DNA of 64,000 nucleotides from Corynebacterium halotolerans. GTDB taxonomy: Bacteria > Actinomycetota > Actinomycetes > Mycobacteriales > Mycobacteriaceae. The DNA lies in assembly GCF_001056295.1 (NCBI RefSeq), contig NZ_JVMD01000022.1, positions 1 to 64,000 on the forward strand. Reading direction: 5' to 3'. Every line of letters begins with the position of its first letter. Within the stretch, counting starts at the first letter, position 1. Positions 38,144 to 47,828 of the stretch are shown in pieces. The translations under genes were made by a program, and so were the position numbers. The notes beneath the pieces are model-generated. The model did no database searches. It saw only the letters and a program-made list of their open reading frames with translations, and was not told the origin of the DNA.

Positions 38144-38714
38144 CGCTTAACGACGGCACGCGCCCCGCCCGTTCGCCCGCCCGCGCTGGCTCGTCCCCGC
38201 CTCGTGGGAGCGGGCTTTCGCCCATAATGGCCCTTTTCCGGCGTTGACCCGCGCCGACCACCGCACTGGCCGCGCCAAGGCTTCTCGTCGATTCCCCGCG
38301 CGCAACATGCGCACCATAAATGGCGTTCATCGTTGATCTCGAAACATGGCGTGGGTGCGTGACCTGGTCTTTTGTCGTTCGCGGTGTTTCAAAATGAACG
38401 CAAACCGGCGGCGTTGTTGCTGGTGTGACGAAAGCCGACCTGGAACATGGGGGTCAGGGGCCGCCTGTGGCCTTGGGAGGCAGTCGTCGGGCTCGAGCCG
38501 ATGGGACGGACGCATTCGGGCCGGACACAGCAACGTTGCAGCCCGAACGTGGGGTGTTCGCCGAACCGGCCGAGATGGCCGTCAAGCGCCGTACCTGCAG
38601 GAACGGGGACTGCGACGTGCCCGTCAATTGCGCGCGGCCGGGTCGGGCGTGCATTGTGGTGCAACGACCGATGGGGCGCGACCGGCGCTCCGCATGACCA
38701 GGAGGCGACCAACG
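38144..38714. other. 571-bp gene-free stretch
   Basis: No coding frame here has plausible composition; the frames that stay open are rich in Cys, Trp and Arg and are shadows. No tRNA fold was found. It contains a small inverted repeat (GCGC-AACAT-GCGC near 38299) and AT-richer patches around 38230 and 38390 that could be promoters. The ribosome site AGGAGG of the next gene is at 38700-38705. The rest is unexplained. Confidence 0.5.
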
Positions 38715-39758
38715 ATGGCCGGCAATCGCCACGGGCGAGATCCCTTCGACGATGACCGCACCGAATTCATCGGACGCGGTGAACCCACCCAGCGCGCGTG
38801 GGGGAGCCGCGACGGTGTCGCGCGTGGCGGCGCCGGCCGCGATGACCAGCCGACGGAGTACATCGGCGGCGCGGGCCGCGGCGATCAGCCGACCGAATTC
38901 ATCGGGGGCGCCGGTGCCGCAGCCGGCCGCGGCTACGGGCCCGGCGAGAACTACGACCCGGACGCCGATTTCGGCGGCGCGCAGGGCCGCACCGGCGACT
39001 TCGGCGAAACCCGCCAGACCGGCCGCCCCGACCAGACCGGGCAGACGGGCCGGGCAGGGCAGACCGACTCCGGCCAGTACTGGGCGCCGCTGACGCCGGA
39101 GGAGCGGGGCATCGATCCGCGCGAGGCCCGCGACGCGAACGCCGGCGCCCCCTACGGCGATGCGCGCTACGACGATGGCGCTCGCCGCGACGCCCACGCC
39201 GACCGCGATCCGCGTGCCGCCCGCGATTACCGGGACGACGACGATGGCGGCCGCCGCGGCGGTGCCGGCCGGAGCGCGACGATCATCGGCGTGACGGCGA
39301 TCATCGCGGTCGTCGTGCTGGTGGCGCTGATGTTCCGCTTCCTGTCCGGCGGCGACGACGACAACAAGACCACGGCGACGACTCCGCCGCCGGAGCCGTC
39401 GACCTCCTCGCAGACGGTGACGTCGGAGGAACCGACGACGGAAACTTCCGACCCGATGCGCGATGAGCTCGATCGCCTGCGCGACGAGGTCAGCAGCCTG
39501 CGCGAAACCCCGCCGGCCATCCCGGGCTTCGGCGGCGGCGAGGCCGTGCAGGCGACGGTGCCGGAGGCGGTGGGCAAGTCCCCGGCGGAGGTCGAGCTTG
39601 CTTTGCGACGCGCCGGTTTCGGCAACATCACCATTCTCGACGCCGCCGGCAATCCGACGAATTCACTGTCGTCGCTGACGGGGAGGGTCGCCACCATCGA
39701 TCCGCCGGCGGGCACGGCGGTGATGACGGACCAGCCGATCACCATCACGCTGGAGTAG
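38715..39758 (+). CDS. Membrane protein with C-terminal PASTA-like domain
   Basis: The product is 347 residues. The N-terminal 195 residues are polar and repetitive, with QPTEYIGGAG and QPTEFIGGAG units. One transmembrane helix follows (SATIIGVTAIIAVVVLVALM, about 196-215), then a Thr/Ser/Pro linker, a short coiled coil (RDELDRLRDEVSSLRE) and a C-terminal domain (VPEAVGKSPAEVELALRRAG to TDQPITITLE) resembling PASTA modules that bind muropeptides. AGGAGG lies nine bases before the ATG. A role in envelope sensing or assembly is inferred; no kinase domain is present. Confidence 0.85.
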   Translation: MAGNRHGRDPFDDDRTEFIGRGEPTQRAWGSRDGVARGGAGRDDQPTEYIGGAGRGDQPTEFIGGAGAAAGRGYGPGENYDPDADFGGAQGRTGDFGETRQTGRPDQTGQTGRAGQTDSGQYWAPLTPEERGIDPREARDANAGAPYGDARYDDGARRDAHADRDPRAARDYRDDDDGGRRGGAGRSATIIGVTAIIAVVVLVALMFRFLSGGDDDNKTTATTPPPEPSTSSQTVTSEEPTTETSDPMRDELDRLRDEVSSLRETPPAIPGFGGGEAVQATVPEAVGKSPAEVELALRRAGFGNITILDAAGNPTNSLSSLTGRVATIDPPAGTAVMTDQPITITLE

Positions 39759-39792
39759 TCGCAGGCTGACGGGCCCGATCACGCCGTCGCGC

Positions 39793-40922
<1,130 letters not shown>

Positions 40923-40926
<4 letters not shown>

Positions 40927-42482
40927 CGCGGTTCGCCCTCCTCATGGGGAAGAGCGTCCTCTTCCCACGATTGAACGGTGTACCGGCTCAGTCGCCAGTC
41001 GTCGCCCCAGGTGTGGGAGCGGGGGCCGTCGGCGAGGCCGGCTTTGGCTTTGAGGTGTCGGATGAATTCGGTGGGGTCGGGCAGCTGTTCCCACACCTGC
41101 GGCAGGAAGGTGCCGCGGCGGGTTGTGGTGGGGCGGGTTGTGGTGGGGCGGGCTGTGCCGGGGCGCAGCCGGTTTCGGGGGACGTCCGGGCCCGGGGTGC
41201 CCGAGAGGATCGCGCCGTCGACGTGCGGGCGCAGCGCGGCGATGGCCTCGGTTTCCGAAGCGGCCGCGACTGGTTCGGGGGCGGACAGCACCGACACCTC
41301 GATGCGGATGCCGGGCAGTTCGTCGGCGGTGACGGCGGGGAAGCGGGGATCGTGCAGCGCGGCGTCGATGGCGTGGGCGGCGATGTCGGCGCCGAGGGGC
41401 CGGGTGGCCTCCAGTGACCCGATGCAGCCGCGCAGGCGGCCGTCGACGGTGAGCGTGACGAAGGACGCGCCCGGCGCGGCGAGCCAGGGATGGTCGAGAA
41501 ACCGGGCGGGGTCGGGCGATGCGGCGTGGCCCGGCCCTGCGGCAAAGGCGGCGGCGGGGTCGGGCCCGCCCGTCAGACGGTGCTCCAGGACGGCGCGGGC
41601 ATAGCCGGGCAGGCGGGGGCCGACGGGGTCGAAGCGCACCGCCGGGTAGCCGACCACGCTGTGCGAACCGCCGTGGGGAGCGTCGGCCGACGTCGCCCGG
41701 GCCACCACCGTCGCCGACCATCTTGCGCGGCGGGCGAAGCCGAGCAGCCCGTTGACGGGGATCGCCCCGCACGCCGAGCGCGTGGGCAGCGGCGGCTCGA
41801 GGGCGACGATGCGGTCCAGGGTGGCGGAGTCGACGGCGATGGCGTCGTCGACGGGCAGGAAGTGGGACAGGTCGGAGCTGACGATCAACAGCGTGTCGTC
41901 GTCGGCCATGACCGCGGCGACCAGTTCGGTCATCTCGGCCACCGTCGCGTCGCCGGCGACCAGCGGCAGGACGGGCAGCCCCGGGAAGAGCACCTGCAGG
42001 AAGGGAAGGTGCACTTCGACGGAATGCTCGCGGGCGTGGACGCCGGGTGAGGTGACCAGGAGATCGGGGAAGGTGCCCGCCAGACGCCCGCGCAGCGCGT
42101 CGAGCAGTCCTTCGGGAACCTCGACCGTGCCCAGCGGGGTGTCGAATGCGGGCACCCCGGCGTCGGCCACGCCGCGCACCGGGACGCGGTGGGCGGGGCC
42201 TATGACCACGGCGCGGGCGAAGGACGCCCCTTCGAGCAGCGAGTACCCGGCCGCCGCCACGCCGCCGGAATAGACGTAGCCGGCATGGGGGAGGATGAGT
42301 GCGCGGGGCGCGGGGCCGTCGTCACGCGGATGCCGGTGGTCCGCGAGCAACCGTTCGACCTGCCCCCGCAACTCACCGGGGTCGGCGGGGTAGAACATCC
42401 CGGCGACCGCGGCGGGACGGGATCGTGTCCGGGAACTGGGCCGGCGCTTCTGCTTGGGATTCGGATTCGGCTTGGAGAACAT
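40923..42482 (-). CDS. amrBA: AmmeMemoRadiSam AmrB-AmrA fusion (Memo + AMMECR1)
   Basis: The product is 519 residues. Residues 20-285 are a Memo-like AmrB domain with putative metal ligands in ILPHAGYVYSGG, HSVEVHLPFLQ and SSDLSHFLP. Residues 300-519 are the AMMECR1 (AmrA) domain with LRGCIGSLEATRPLGAD, HDPRFPAVTADELPG and FLPQVWEQL. A small Thr/Arg repeat (RPTTTRPTTTR) is inserted just before RGTFLPQVW. GGAGG stands five bases before the ATG at 42482. Fused AmrB-AmrA proteins are known elsewhere; the system's role in the cell is still unclear. Confidence 0.93.
41119..41163. repeat. 15-bp tandem repeat inside the AMMECR1 domain
   Basis: Three units (CGGGTTGTGGTGGGG twice, then CGGGCTGTGCCGGGG) encode the in-frame RPTTT-like insertion on the minus strand. 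The repeat length is a multiple of three, so the frame is preserved. Confidence 0.85.
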
Positions 42483-42522
42483 GGGAACCTCCGCTGCCCC
42501 CAGGGTACGTCGGGTCGGGCGA

Positions 42523-42528
42523 TAACAT
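42523..42528 (+). promoter_or_regulatory. -10 box of the SNF2 helicase gene, probably leaderless
   Basis: TAACAT (in GATAACAT) ends seven bases before the ATG at 42536, and there is no ribosome site. The divergent amrBA gene starts 53 bases away. Confidence 0.45.
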
Positions 42529-42535
42529 CGTCGGC

Positions 42536-45334
42536 ATGAATGCTCCCGCCGCACGCGAGTCGATCGATCTTGTCCGCCGCTGGTCCGGGCAGGCGGCGCG
42601 GGTGCTCGAGGGCAGGGCGCGGATCGCCGCGACGGCCGGGCAGGCGGCGTCCGAGCTGATCGCGCGGACCGTCGCGGTGAAGATCGACGGCGACGTCGCG
42701 TGGCGCGTGCTGCCCGTCGACGGCGCGGCGCTGCTGCGGGCGGGGGAGACCGTGCGGCACCGGTGGCTGACGGGCCTCGGCGCGGAGGAGGCGCGGCTCG
42801 TGGAGGAACTCGCGGGGCCCGCCGCCACCGCCGTGCGCGAAACGTGGGCCGCCGAAGGCTGGCGCCGGTTCTTCTCCCGGGCGGAGGCGCGCGCCAACGC
42901 GGATCGGGCGGTGGCGTACCTGGGCGACGTCGTCGATCGCGTGCGGCGGCGCGACCTGCCGGCGCTGCTCGATCGCCTCGAGCTCGAGGCCGGCAGCGCG
43001 GCGCCGCAGCTGGTGCCCACGGACCTGATGTACCCCGACGTCGGGGTCCTGGGTCTGCTTTCCGACGGCCTGCCGCCCGGAGTCGGCACCCCGGAGTTGG
43101 TGTCCGGCGCCGACGTCGCCGCGCTGCCCGGAGCCCTGTCCGCGTTGTCCGGCGCATTGGAGACCGAGCGCACGACCCGGCTGGCGGCGATCGCGGCGGG
43201 CGAGCGGTTGCGCGCCAAGGCCGTCGACGCGCTCCTGGCCGGGCTCGGCGTGGAGGCGCTGCGCGACGTCACGCGCGACCGCCTGCGGATCGCCCCCATC
43301 GAGGACGCGGGCCTGCGGACGGTCGGGTCGGTGATCGCGGCGGGGGCGCGGCTCGCCGACGTGCCGGGGATCGGCCCGGATTCGGCGCGCAAGCTGCTCG
43401 GCGCCGCGCAGACCCTGCGGCAGCAGACGATGGACGATGAGCCGGTGCGCATCGACCCCTCGCAGCGCACTCCCGAGGCCACCGACGTGCTGAGGCAGCT
43501 GCGGCGCTGGGAGATCGCCCGGGGCCCGTTGCGCGGCCCCGACGGTTCGACGGCGGCGGTGGCACTGGCGTCGCTGGCGCCGGTCATGGCCCCGGGCGTC
43601 GGCGACGTGCTGGTGTTCCCCACCTCCGGCCGGGGGATCCCCGAATTCCGCGGGGCCGTCGCCGGTGTGCTGCGGCTGGCGGAGGCTCTGCGCGGGTCCG
43701 TCGGCAGGCTCATCGACGCCGATCCCGCGCCCGCCGACGGCGGCGCGCCCCCGAACGCCCCCGACGACCGGCTGTGGGAGGACTTCCGCGCCCGCCCGGC
43801 GGATTACCAGGCCCTCGCGGCGCAGCTGGGTCTGCTTCCCGACGACGGCGACCGCGTCCATGGCGACCTGCCGGAGGAGATCGTCGCGGCGATCCGCGGG
43901 ATGGACCTGGACACGCGGTACCTGAAGGCGTCGCTGCGCGGTTACCAGGATTTCGCGGCGCGGTTCGCGCTGGTGCAGAAGAAGGTGCTCATCGGCGATG
44001 AGATGGGCCTGGGCAAGACCATCGAGGCGCTCGCCGCGCTGACGCACCTGCACGCGCTGGGCCGGACGCATTTCCTGGTCGTGTGCCCCGCGGCGGTGGT
44101 GTCGAACTGGGTGCGCGAGATCGAGTCGAAGTCGCGGCTGGAGGCGCACCGCCTGCACGGCCAGGCCCGCGACCTCGCCGTCGACGAGTGGCTGACGCGC
44201 GGGGGAGTCGCCGTGACCACCTACGGGACGTTGGGCGCGGTCCGCGAACGGGTGCTGTCGTGTCCCGGCCTGGCGTGCGTCGTCGTCGACGAGGCCCACT
44301 ACATCAAGAACCCCGGCGCGAAGCGGTCGCAGCTGCTCGCCGGGGTGATCGAACGGGCCGAGGGCGCGATCCTGCTGACGGGCACCGCGCTGGAGAACCG
44401 CATCGACGAATTCCGGACGCTGGTGCGCTACCTGCGCCCGGACCTGCTGGAAGGGGAGAAGGACGTCCCGGTGGCGGCGTTCCGCGAGCTGGTGGCCCCG
44501 GTGTACCTGCGGCGCAACCAGGCCGACGTGCTCGATGAGCTGCCGGCGCTCGTCGAGGTCGATGACTGGGTGGAGGCGACCGACGCCGACGACGCCGCGT
44601 ACCGGCGGGCCGTGGACGACGGCAATTTCATGGCCATGAGGCGGGCCGCGTTCGCCGCCGGCGCGGGGGCGGCGAAGATGGAGCGCCTGCTGGACATCGC
44701 GGGGGAGGCGCGCGACAACGGCCGCCGGGTGATCGTCTTCTCGCACTTCCGCGACGTGCTCGACGCCGTGATGGCCGCCCTCGGCGACGTCGCCGTGGGG
44801 CCGCTGACCGGCGACGTGCCCGCCGCGCGCCGCCAGGAACTTGTCGACGAATTCTCCGCCGCCGAGGGCGGGGCGGTGCTGGTGTCGCAGATCGTGGCCG
44901 GCGGCGTGGGCCTGAACATCCAGGCGGCGTCGGTGGTGGTCATCTGCGAACCGCAGCTCAAGCCCACCACCGAGTGGCAGGCCATCGCGCGGGCGCACCG
45001 CATGGGCCAGCTGGAGTCCGTGCAGGTGCACAGGCTGCTGCTGGAGGATTCCGTCGATGCGCGGATCCTGGAGATCCTCGCGAGGAAGAAGCAGCTTTTC
45101 GACGAGCTGGTGCGGGTGTCCACCACGGCCGACGCGGCGCCCGAGGCGTACGACGTGTCCGAGGCGGAACTCGCCCGCGAGATCATCGCGGCGGAGCGGG
45201 AGCGACTGTCGGGCGAGGGGCGACTGTCGGGCGAAGGTCATTCGTCGGGCGAGGGCCGATCGGCGGGTGACGGCGGACTGGCGGACGAAGCCGCGTCCGC
45301 GGGTGCGTCAAACCCGCTTCCACCTGCGGATTAG
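42536..45334 (+). CDS. SNF2-family DNA/RNA helicase with helix-hairpin-helix N-terminal region
   Basis: The product is 932 residues. Residues 1-440 are an uncharacterised helical region containing a helix-hairpin-helix-like segment (ADVPGIGPDSARKLLGAA near 285). The SNF2 core starts near residue 460: GDEMGLGKTIEALAAL (Walker A), DEAHYIKNPGAKRSQ (motif II), LLTGTALENR (motif III), and the C-terminal lobe SQIVAGGVGLNIQAAS with IARAHRMGQ (motif VI). It should be an ATP-driven DNA translocase or remodeller. The last 40 residues are Gly/Ser/Glu repeats. It has its own promoter, away from the conserved operons. Confidence 0.9.
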   Translation: MNAPAARESIDLVRRWSGQAARVLEGRARIAATAGQAASELIARTVAVKIDGDVAWRVLPVDGAALLRAGETVRHRWLTGLGAEEARLVEELAGPAATAVRETWAAEGWRRFFSRAEARANADRAVAYLGDVVDRVRRRDLPALLDRLELEAGSAAPQLVPTDLMYPDVGVLGLLSDGLPPGVGTPELVSGADVAALPGALSALSGALETERTTRLAAIAAGERLRAKAVDALLAGLGVEALRDVTRDRLRIAPIEDAGLRTVGSVIAAGARLADVPGIGPDSARKLLGAAQTLRQQTMDDEPVRIDPSQRTPEATDVLRQLRRWEIARGPLRGPDGSTAAVALASLAPVMAPGVGDVLVFPTSGRGIPEFRGAVAGVLRLAEALRGSVGRLIDADPAPADGGAPPNAPDDRLWEDFRARPADYQALAAQLGLLPDDGDRVHGDLPEEIVAAIRGMDLDTRYLKASLRGYQDFAARFALVQKKVLIGDEMGLGKTIEALAALTHLHALGRTHFLVVCPAAVVSNWVREIESKSRLEAHRLHGQARDLAVDEWLTRGGVAVTTYGTLGAVRERVLSCPGLACVVVDEAHYIKNPGAKRSQLLAGVIERAEGAILLTGTALENRIDEFRTLVRYLRPDLLEGEKDVPVAAFRELVAPVYLRRNQADVLDELPALVEVDDWVEATDADDAAYRRAVDDGNFMAMRRAAFAAGAGAAKMERLLDIAGEARDNGRRVIVFSHFRDVLDAVMAALGDVAVGPLTGDVPAARRQELVDEFSAAEGGAVLVSQIVAGGVGLNIQAASVVVICEPQLKPTTEWQAIARAHRMGQLESVQVHRLLLEDSVDARILEILARKKQLFDELVRVSTTADAAPEAYDVSEAELAREIIAAERERLSGEGRLSGEGHSSGEGRSAGDGGLADEAASAGASNPLPPAD
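45203..45274. repeat. 18-bp tandem repeat at the helicase C-terminus
   Basis: Four imperfect units starting at 45203, 45221, 45239 and 45257 (CGACTGTCGGGCGAGGGG pattern) encode RLSGEG/HSSGEG/RSAGDG in frame, forming the disordered tail. Confidence 0.8.
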
Positions 45335-45355
45335 CTCACCATGGCGACAATGTTG

Positions 45356-45361
45356 TAATCT
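45356..45361 (+). promoter_or_regulatory. -10 box of the tRNA-Pro gene
   Basis: TAATCT lies 27 bases before the tRNA 5' end. A TTAGCT at 45331 could serve as a -35 element with a spacer of 19 bases. Confidence 0.4.
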
Positions 45362-45388
45362 GTGGCAGTTGCCGATGAACGGCAGCGG

Positions 45389-45465
45389 CGGACTGTGGCG
45401 CAGCTTGGTAGCGCACCTCACTGGGGGTGAGGGGGTCGCAGGTTCAAATCCTGTCAGTCCGACCA
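45389..45465 (+). tRNA. tRNA-Pro (anticodon GGG)
   Basis: The 77-base cloverleaf includes an encoded CCA. The acceptor stem CGGACTG pairs with CAGTCCG. The D-arm region contains GCGCAGCTTGGTAGCGC. The anticodon stem CCTCA/TGAGG encloses the loop CTGGGGG, giving anticodon GGG, which reads CCC and CCU. The T-arm is GCAGGTTCAAATCCTGT. It stands alone between the helicase and a strong terminator. Confidence 0.97.
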
Positions 45466-45495
45466 GGTTTCAATTGCAGCGCGTCACGGCTGCGG

Positions 45496-45526
45496 CCCGG
45501 TGAAGACGATGTCTTCACCGGGTTTT
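45496..45526 (+). terminator. Intrinsic terminator after tRNA-Pro
   Basis: CCCGGTGAAGAC at 45496-45507 and GTCTTCACCGGG at 45511-45522 form a perfect 12-base stem with a GAT loop, followed by TTTT. Confidence 0.92.
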
Positions 45527-45685
45527 CGCTTTTCGGCGAATTGGCGGGGTGCGGTGGTTCCGGTGGACGGGGTGACGGGATTCGCGGGGTGCCGCGCGGC
45601 GGTGCGTTACCGCGACCCTCCATGTGCGGCGGTGCCTTCCCCACCGTCGTGAGATTGCTTTACAGGAGCCGTGTTTCGGTAAAAG

Positions 45686-45716
45686 TTGCGGAAATCGCTA
45701 TCCTTAGCGCTATTCT
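45686..45716 (+). promoter_or_regulatory. Possible promoter of the mycothiol-transferase-like gene
   Basis: TTGCGG at 45686-45691 and TATTCT at 45711-45716 are 19 bases apart. An alternative -10, TATCCT, lies at 45699 inside the short dyad CGCTA-TCCT-TAGCG. The rest of 45527-45803 shows no gene. Confidence 0.3.
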
Positions 45717-45803
45717 TCATGGCCATCTCCCGCCGACCGGCGGGGCATGCGCTGCACCGGGGCGTCGCCGACGCTCCCGGTCCCGCGAATTGAGGAGGCA
45801 AGA

Positions 45804-46379
45804 ATGTCCGAGATTTCGAACCGCCACGAGAAGTTCGCCCGCGACTTCGCGGCCGTCGCCGACCGCGTCACCAAGTGGGACGCGCCCACCCCGGTTTCCG
45901 AATGGAGCGCCGGCGACATCGTCGAGCACCTGCTCGGCTGGTTCCCCGCCGTGCTCGAATCCTGGGGTGGCCCCGTGCTGCGGGACATCCCGGCCCGCGG
46001 CCTCGCCGAGCGCTGGCGCCTGCGCACCGTCGAGGTGCAGGCGATCCTCGACGACCGTGAGCAGTCCTCGAAGATCATCGAGTCCGGCGACTTCGCCGGA
46101 ATGCGCCTGGACGAGGCCATCGGCCGCCTGTACTGCGCGGACATCTTCATGCACACGTGGGATCTGGCGAAGTCCGCCGACATCGAGATCCACCTGTCCG
46201 GCAATTACGCCGCCGCCCTGCACGGGGGACTGGCCGCGATGGAGGAGAACCTCCGCGCCTCCGGCCACTTCGGCCCGGCCGCGGAAACCGACTCCGACGA
46301 CCCGCTCGACCGCCTCATGGCGTTCGTCGGCCGCGACACGAACTGGAAGGTCCCGTCGCTGGCGTCGGTGAGCGCCTAG
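45804..46379 (+). CDS. DinB/maleylpyruvate-isomerase-N-like (mycothiol-dependent) protein
   Basis: The product is 191 residues. It is a four-helix DinB-like domain of the actinobacterial TIGR03086/MDMPI-N type: TPVSEWSAGDIVEHLLGW with its metal-binding His, and a second His in ADIFMHTWDLAKS. The family includes mycothiol-S-transferases and metal-binding proteins. The third histidine ligand is not obvious to me, so activity is unclear. GAGGAGG lies six bases before the ATG. It is monocistronic, facing a minus-strand gene. Confidence 0.85.
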   Translation: MSEISNRHEKFARDFAAVADRVTKWDAPTPVSEWSAGDIVEHLLGWFPAVLESWGGPVLRDIPARGLAERWRLRTVEVQAILDDREQSSKIIESGDFAGMRLDEAIGRLYCADIFMHTWDLAKSADIEIHLSGNYAAALHGGLAAMEENLRASGHFGPAAETDSDDPLDRLMAFVGRDTNWKVPSLASVSA

Positions 46380-46443
46380 TTTCCCGGGCGCACCGTCACG
46401 CGGCCATTCCGTAATCCGGCCGCGCCGGCATTCGGCAGCACCG

Positions 46444-47136
46444 TCACCCGCCGGATGGATCTGCGCCGGGCCCCCGACCGGCGAGCAGCGCGGCGAGCTC
46501 GCGCTCGTCCCCGCGGAATGCGTCGACGTCGACGGTGAAGCCCGCAACCGACCCCCGATCCGTGAATTGCCACAGGTCGGGGGTTCGGCCGCGGAAGGGG
46601 CGCCACGCCCGGTGATCGTCGCCGGGGTAGTCGGCGCCTGTCGGCCCGGCCGTGCCCGGCCACTGTGCCAGCCACAGCCCGCCGGGCACTTCGTCGGCGC
46701 CGTCCCCGAAGGCGGGGAATCGGCGCAACCGCCAATAGGACCGCGTCGTGTACGTTCCGGCGCAGGCGACGCCGGCGTCCTCCAGCGCCCGCGCCGCCGC
46801 GACCAGGTCATCGGCGCTCAGGCGGTGGGCCACGGTCTCGGCGTCCAGCCAGACGGCCGGGGCGTCGTCAAGCGAAGGCCCCCATGCCGCGCGGAGCTGC
46901 CGCACGACGACCCCCGCCTGCTCCCGCAGCGACGTGCCCTCCAAGGGATGGCGCACGTACCAATAGGCGCCGACCCGCAGGCCGGCGCCGCGGGCATCGG
47001 CGACGTGCGAGGCGAACACGGGGTCCGCGTACGTGCCGTCGCAGGCGCGGACGATGGCGAAGCGGTGGCCCGCCGCGGCCGCGGCCGACAGCGGCAGGCC
47101 GTCCTGCCACTCGCTGACGTCGATGCCGGTGAGGAT
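46444..47136 (-). CDS. GH25/DUF1906-type lysozyme-like protein without a canonical start
   Basis: The product is about 230 residues. The domain begins at GIDVSEWQDGLPLS, the usual first strand of GH25-like muramidases, then RFAIVRACDGTYADP, GAYWYVRHP, VWLDAETV (acidic pair) and LWQFTDRGSVAGFTVDVDAF. No ATG, GTG or TTG occurs in frame near the domain start; the frame is open far upstream but only as a shadow of rraA. I placed the start at an ATC codon (47136-47134), just after the rraA stop, as a best guess. It may use a rare start, be translated by coupling, or be a 5'-damaged gene. No signal peptide is visible, which is odd for a cell-wall hydrolase. Confidence 0.7.
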   Translation of the reverse strand: MLTGIDVSEWQDGLPLSAAAAAGHRFAIVRACDGTYADPVFASHVADARGAGLRVGAYWYVRHPLEGTSLREQAGVVVRQLRAAWGPSLDDAPAVWLDAETVAHRLSADDLVAAARALEDAGVACAGTYTTRSYWRLRRFPAFGDGADEVPGGLWLAQWPGTAGPTGADYPGDDHRAWRPFRGRTPDLWQFTDRGSVAGFTVDVDAFRGDERELAALLAGRGPGADPSGG

Positions 47137-47143
47137 GGCGCGC

Positions 47144-47620
47144 CTAGCGGACCACGATGCCGTCGGAATCGGCGTAGACCATGTCGCCCGGCACGAAGTC
47201 GACGCCGCCGAAGCTGACCACGACGTCGCGCTCGCCCGACCCGGTCTTGGTGGACTTGCGCGGGTTGGTGCCCAGCGCCTTGCAGCCGAACTCCATCTCG
47301 CCGATGAGCTTCGAGTCGCGCACCGCGCCGTGCACGATGACGCCCGACCAGCCGTGGTCGCGGCCCAGCCCGGCGATGACGTCGCCGACCAGGGCGGTGT
47401 GCAGGGACCCGGAACCGTCGATGACCAGGACGCCGCCGTCGGAATCCTCCGACAGCACGGCCTTGAGCAGGGCATTGTCCTGGAAGCAGCGGACCGTGGA
47501 AATGCGGCCGCAGAACTCGCGCTTGCCGCCGATGTCGCGGAACTGGGTGTCGCAGCTGCGCACGTGCGAGCCGATTTCGTCGACCAGGTCGGCGGTGGGG
47601 ATGAACTGGGCGTCGCCCAT
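47144..47620 (-). CDS. rraA: RraA family protein
   Basis: The product is 158 residues. The RraA fold is shown by [20 protein letters not shown] and [20 protein letters not shown] with the Arg-Asp pair used by the related aldolases. E. coli RraA inhibits RNase E; in actinobacteria the proteins are often annotated as regulators of ribonuclease activity or as 4-hydroxy-4-methyl-2-oxoglutarate aldolase-like. The ATG at 47620 has GGAGG five bases upstream. It overlaps or abuts the GH25-like gene on the same strand. Confidence 0.93.
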   Translation of the reverse strand: MGDAQFIPTADLVDEIGSHVRSCDTQFRDIGGKREFCGRISTVRCFQDNALLKAVLSEDSDGGVLVIDGSGSLHTALVGDVIAGLGRDHGWSGVIVHGAVRDSKLIGEMEFGCKALGTNPRKSTKTGSGERDVVVSFGGVDFVPGDMVYADSDGIVVR

Positions 47621-47828
47621 GGTGGCCTCCGGTATTCGTCGCTGTCGGGGGCGCCCGCGGATGCGCGCGGCCCCGCTCGGGAGGCCCGCCGCGGCCATCG
47701 CGGAAACGCCGTGTTTCCCCCAGATTGCCAGACCGCCGGGAAGGGGTGGTGCGTTAGGGTGGATCGACGTAAGGACCCGCGCCGGCAGAGCCGGACGCGC
47801 GGTCGTCGCCGAGCGGATGGAGGCTCAT

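Noticed and set aside
42200..45241. Long minus-strand open frame (about 1000 codons) opposite the SNF2 helicase
   Set aside because: The plus strand carries complete SNF2 motifs; the antisense frame is low-complexity and without motifs.
45389..45526. tRNA-Pro as an integration site for the neighbouring genes
   Set aside because: I found no integrase, no second copy of the tRNA 3' end and no flanking direct repeats near it.
47181..47828. Upstream in-frame extension of SecA2 by 216 codons
   Set aside because: It runs antisense through rraA. The GTG at 47829 with GGAGG gives the usual SecA2 N-terminus.
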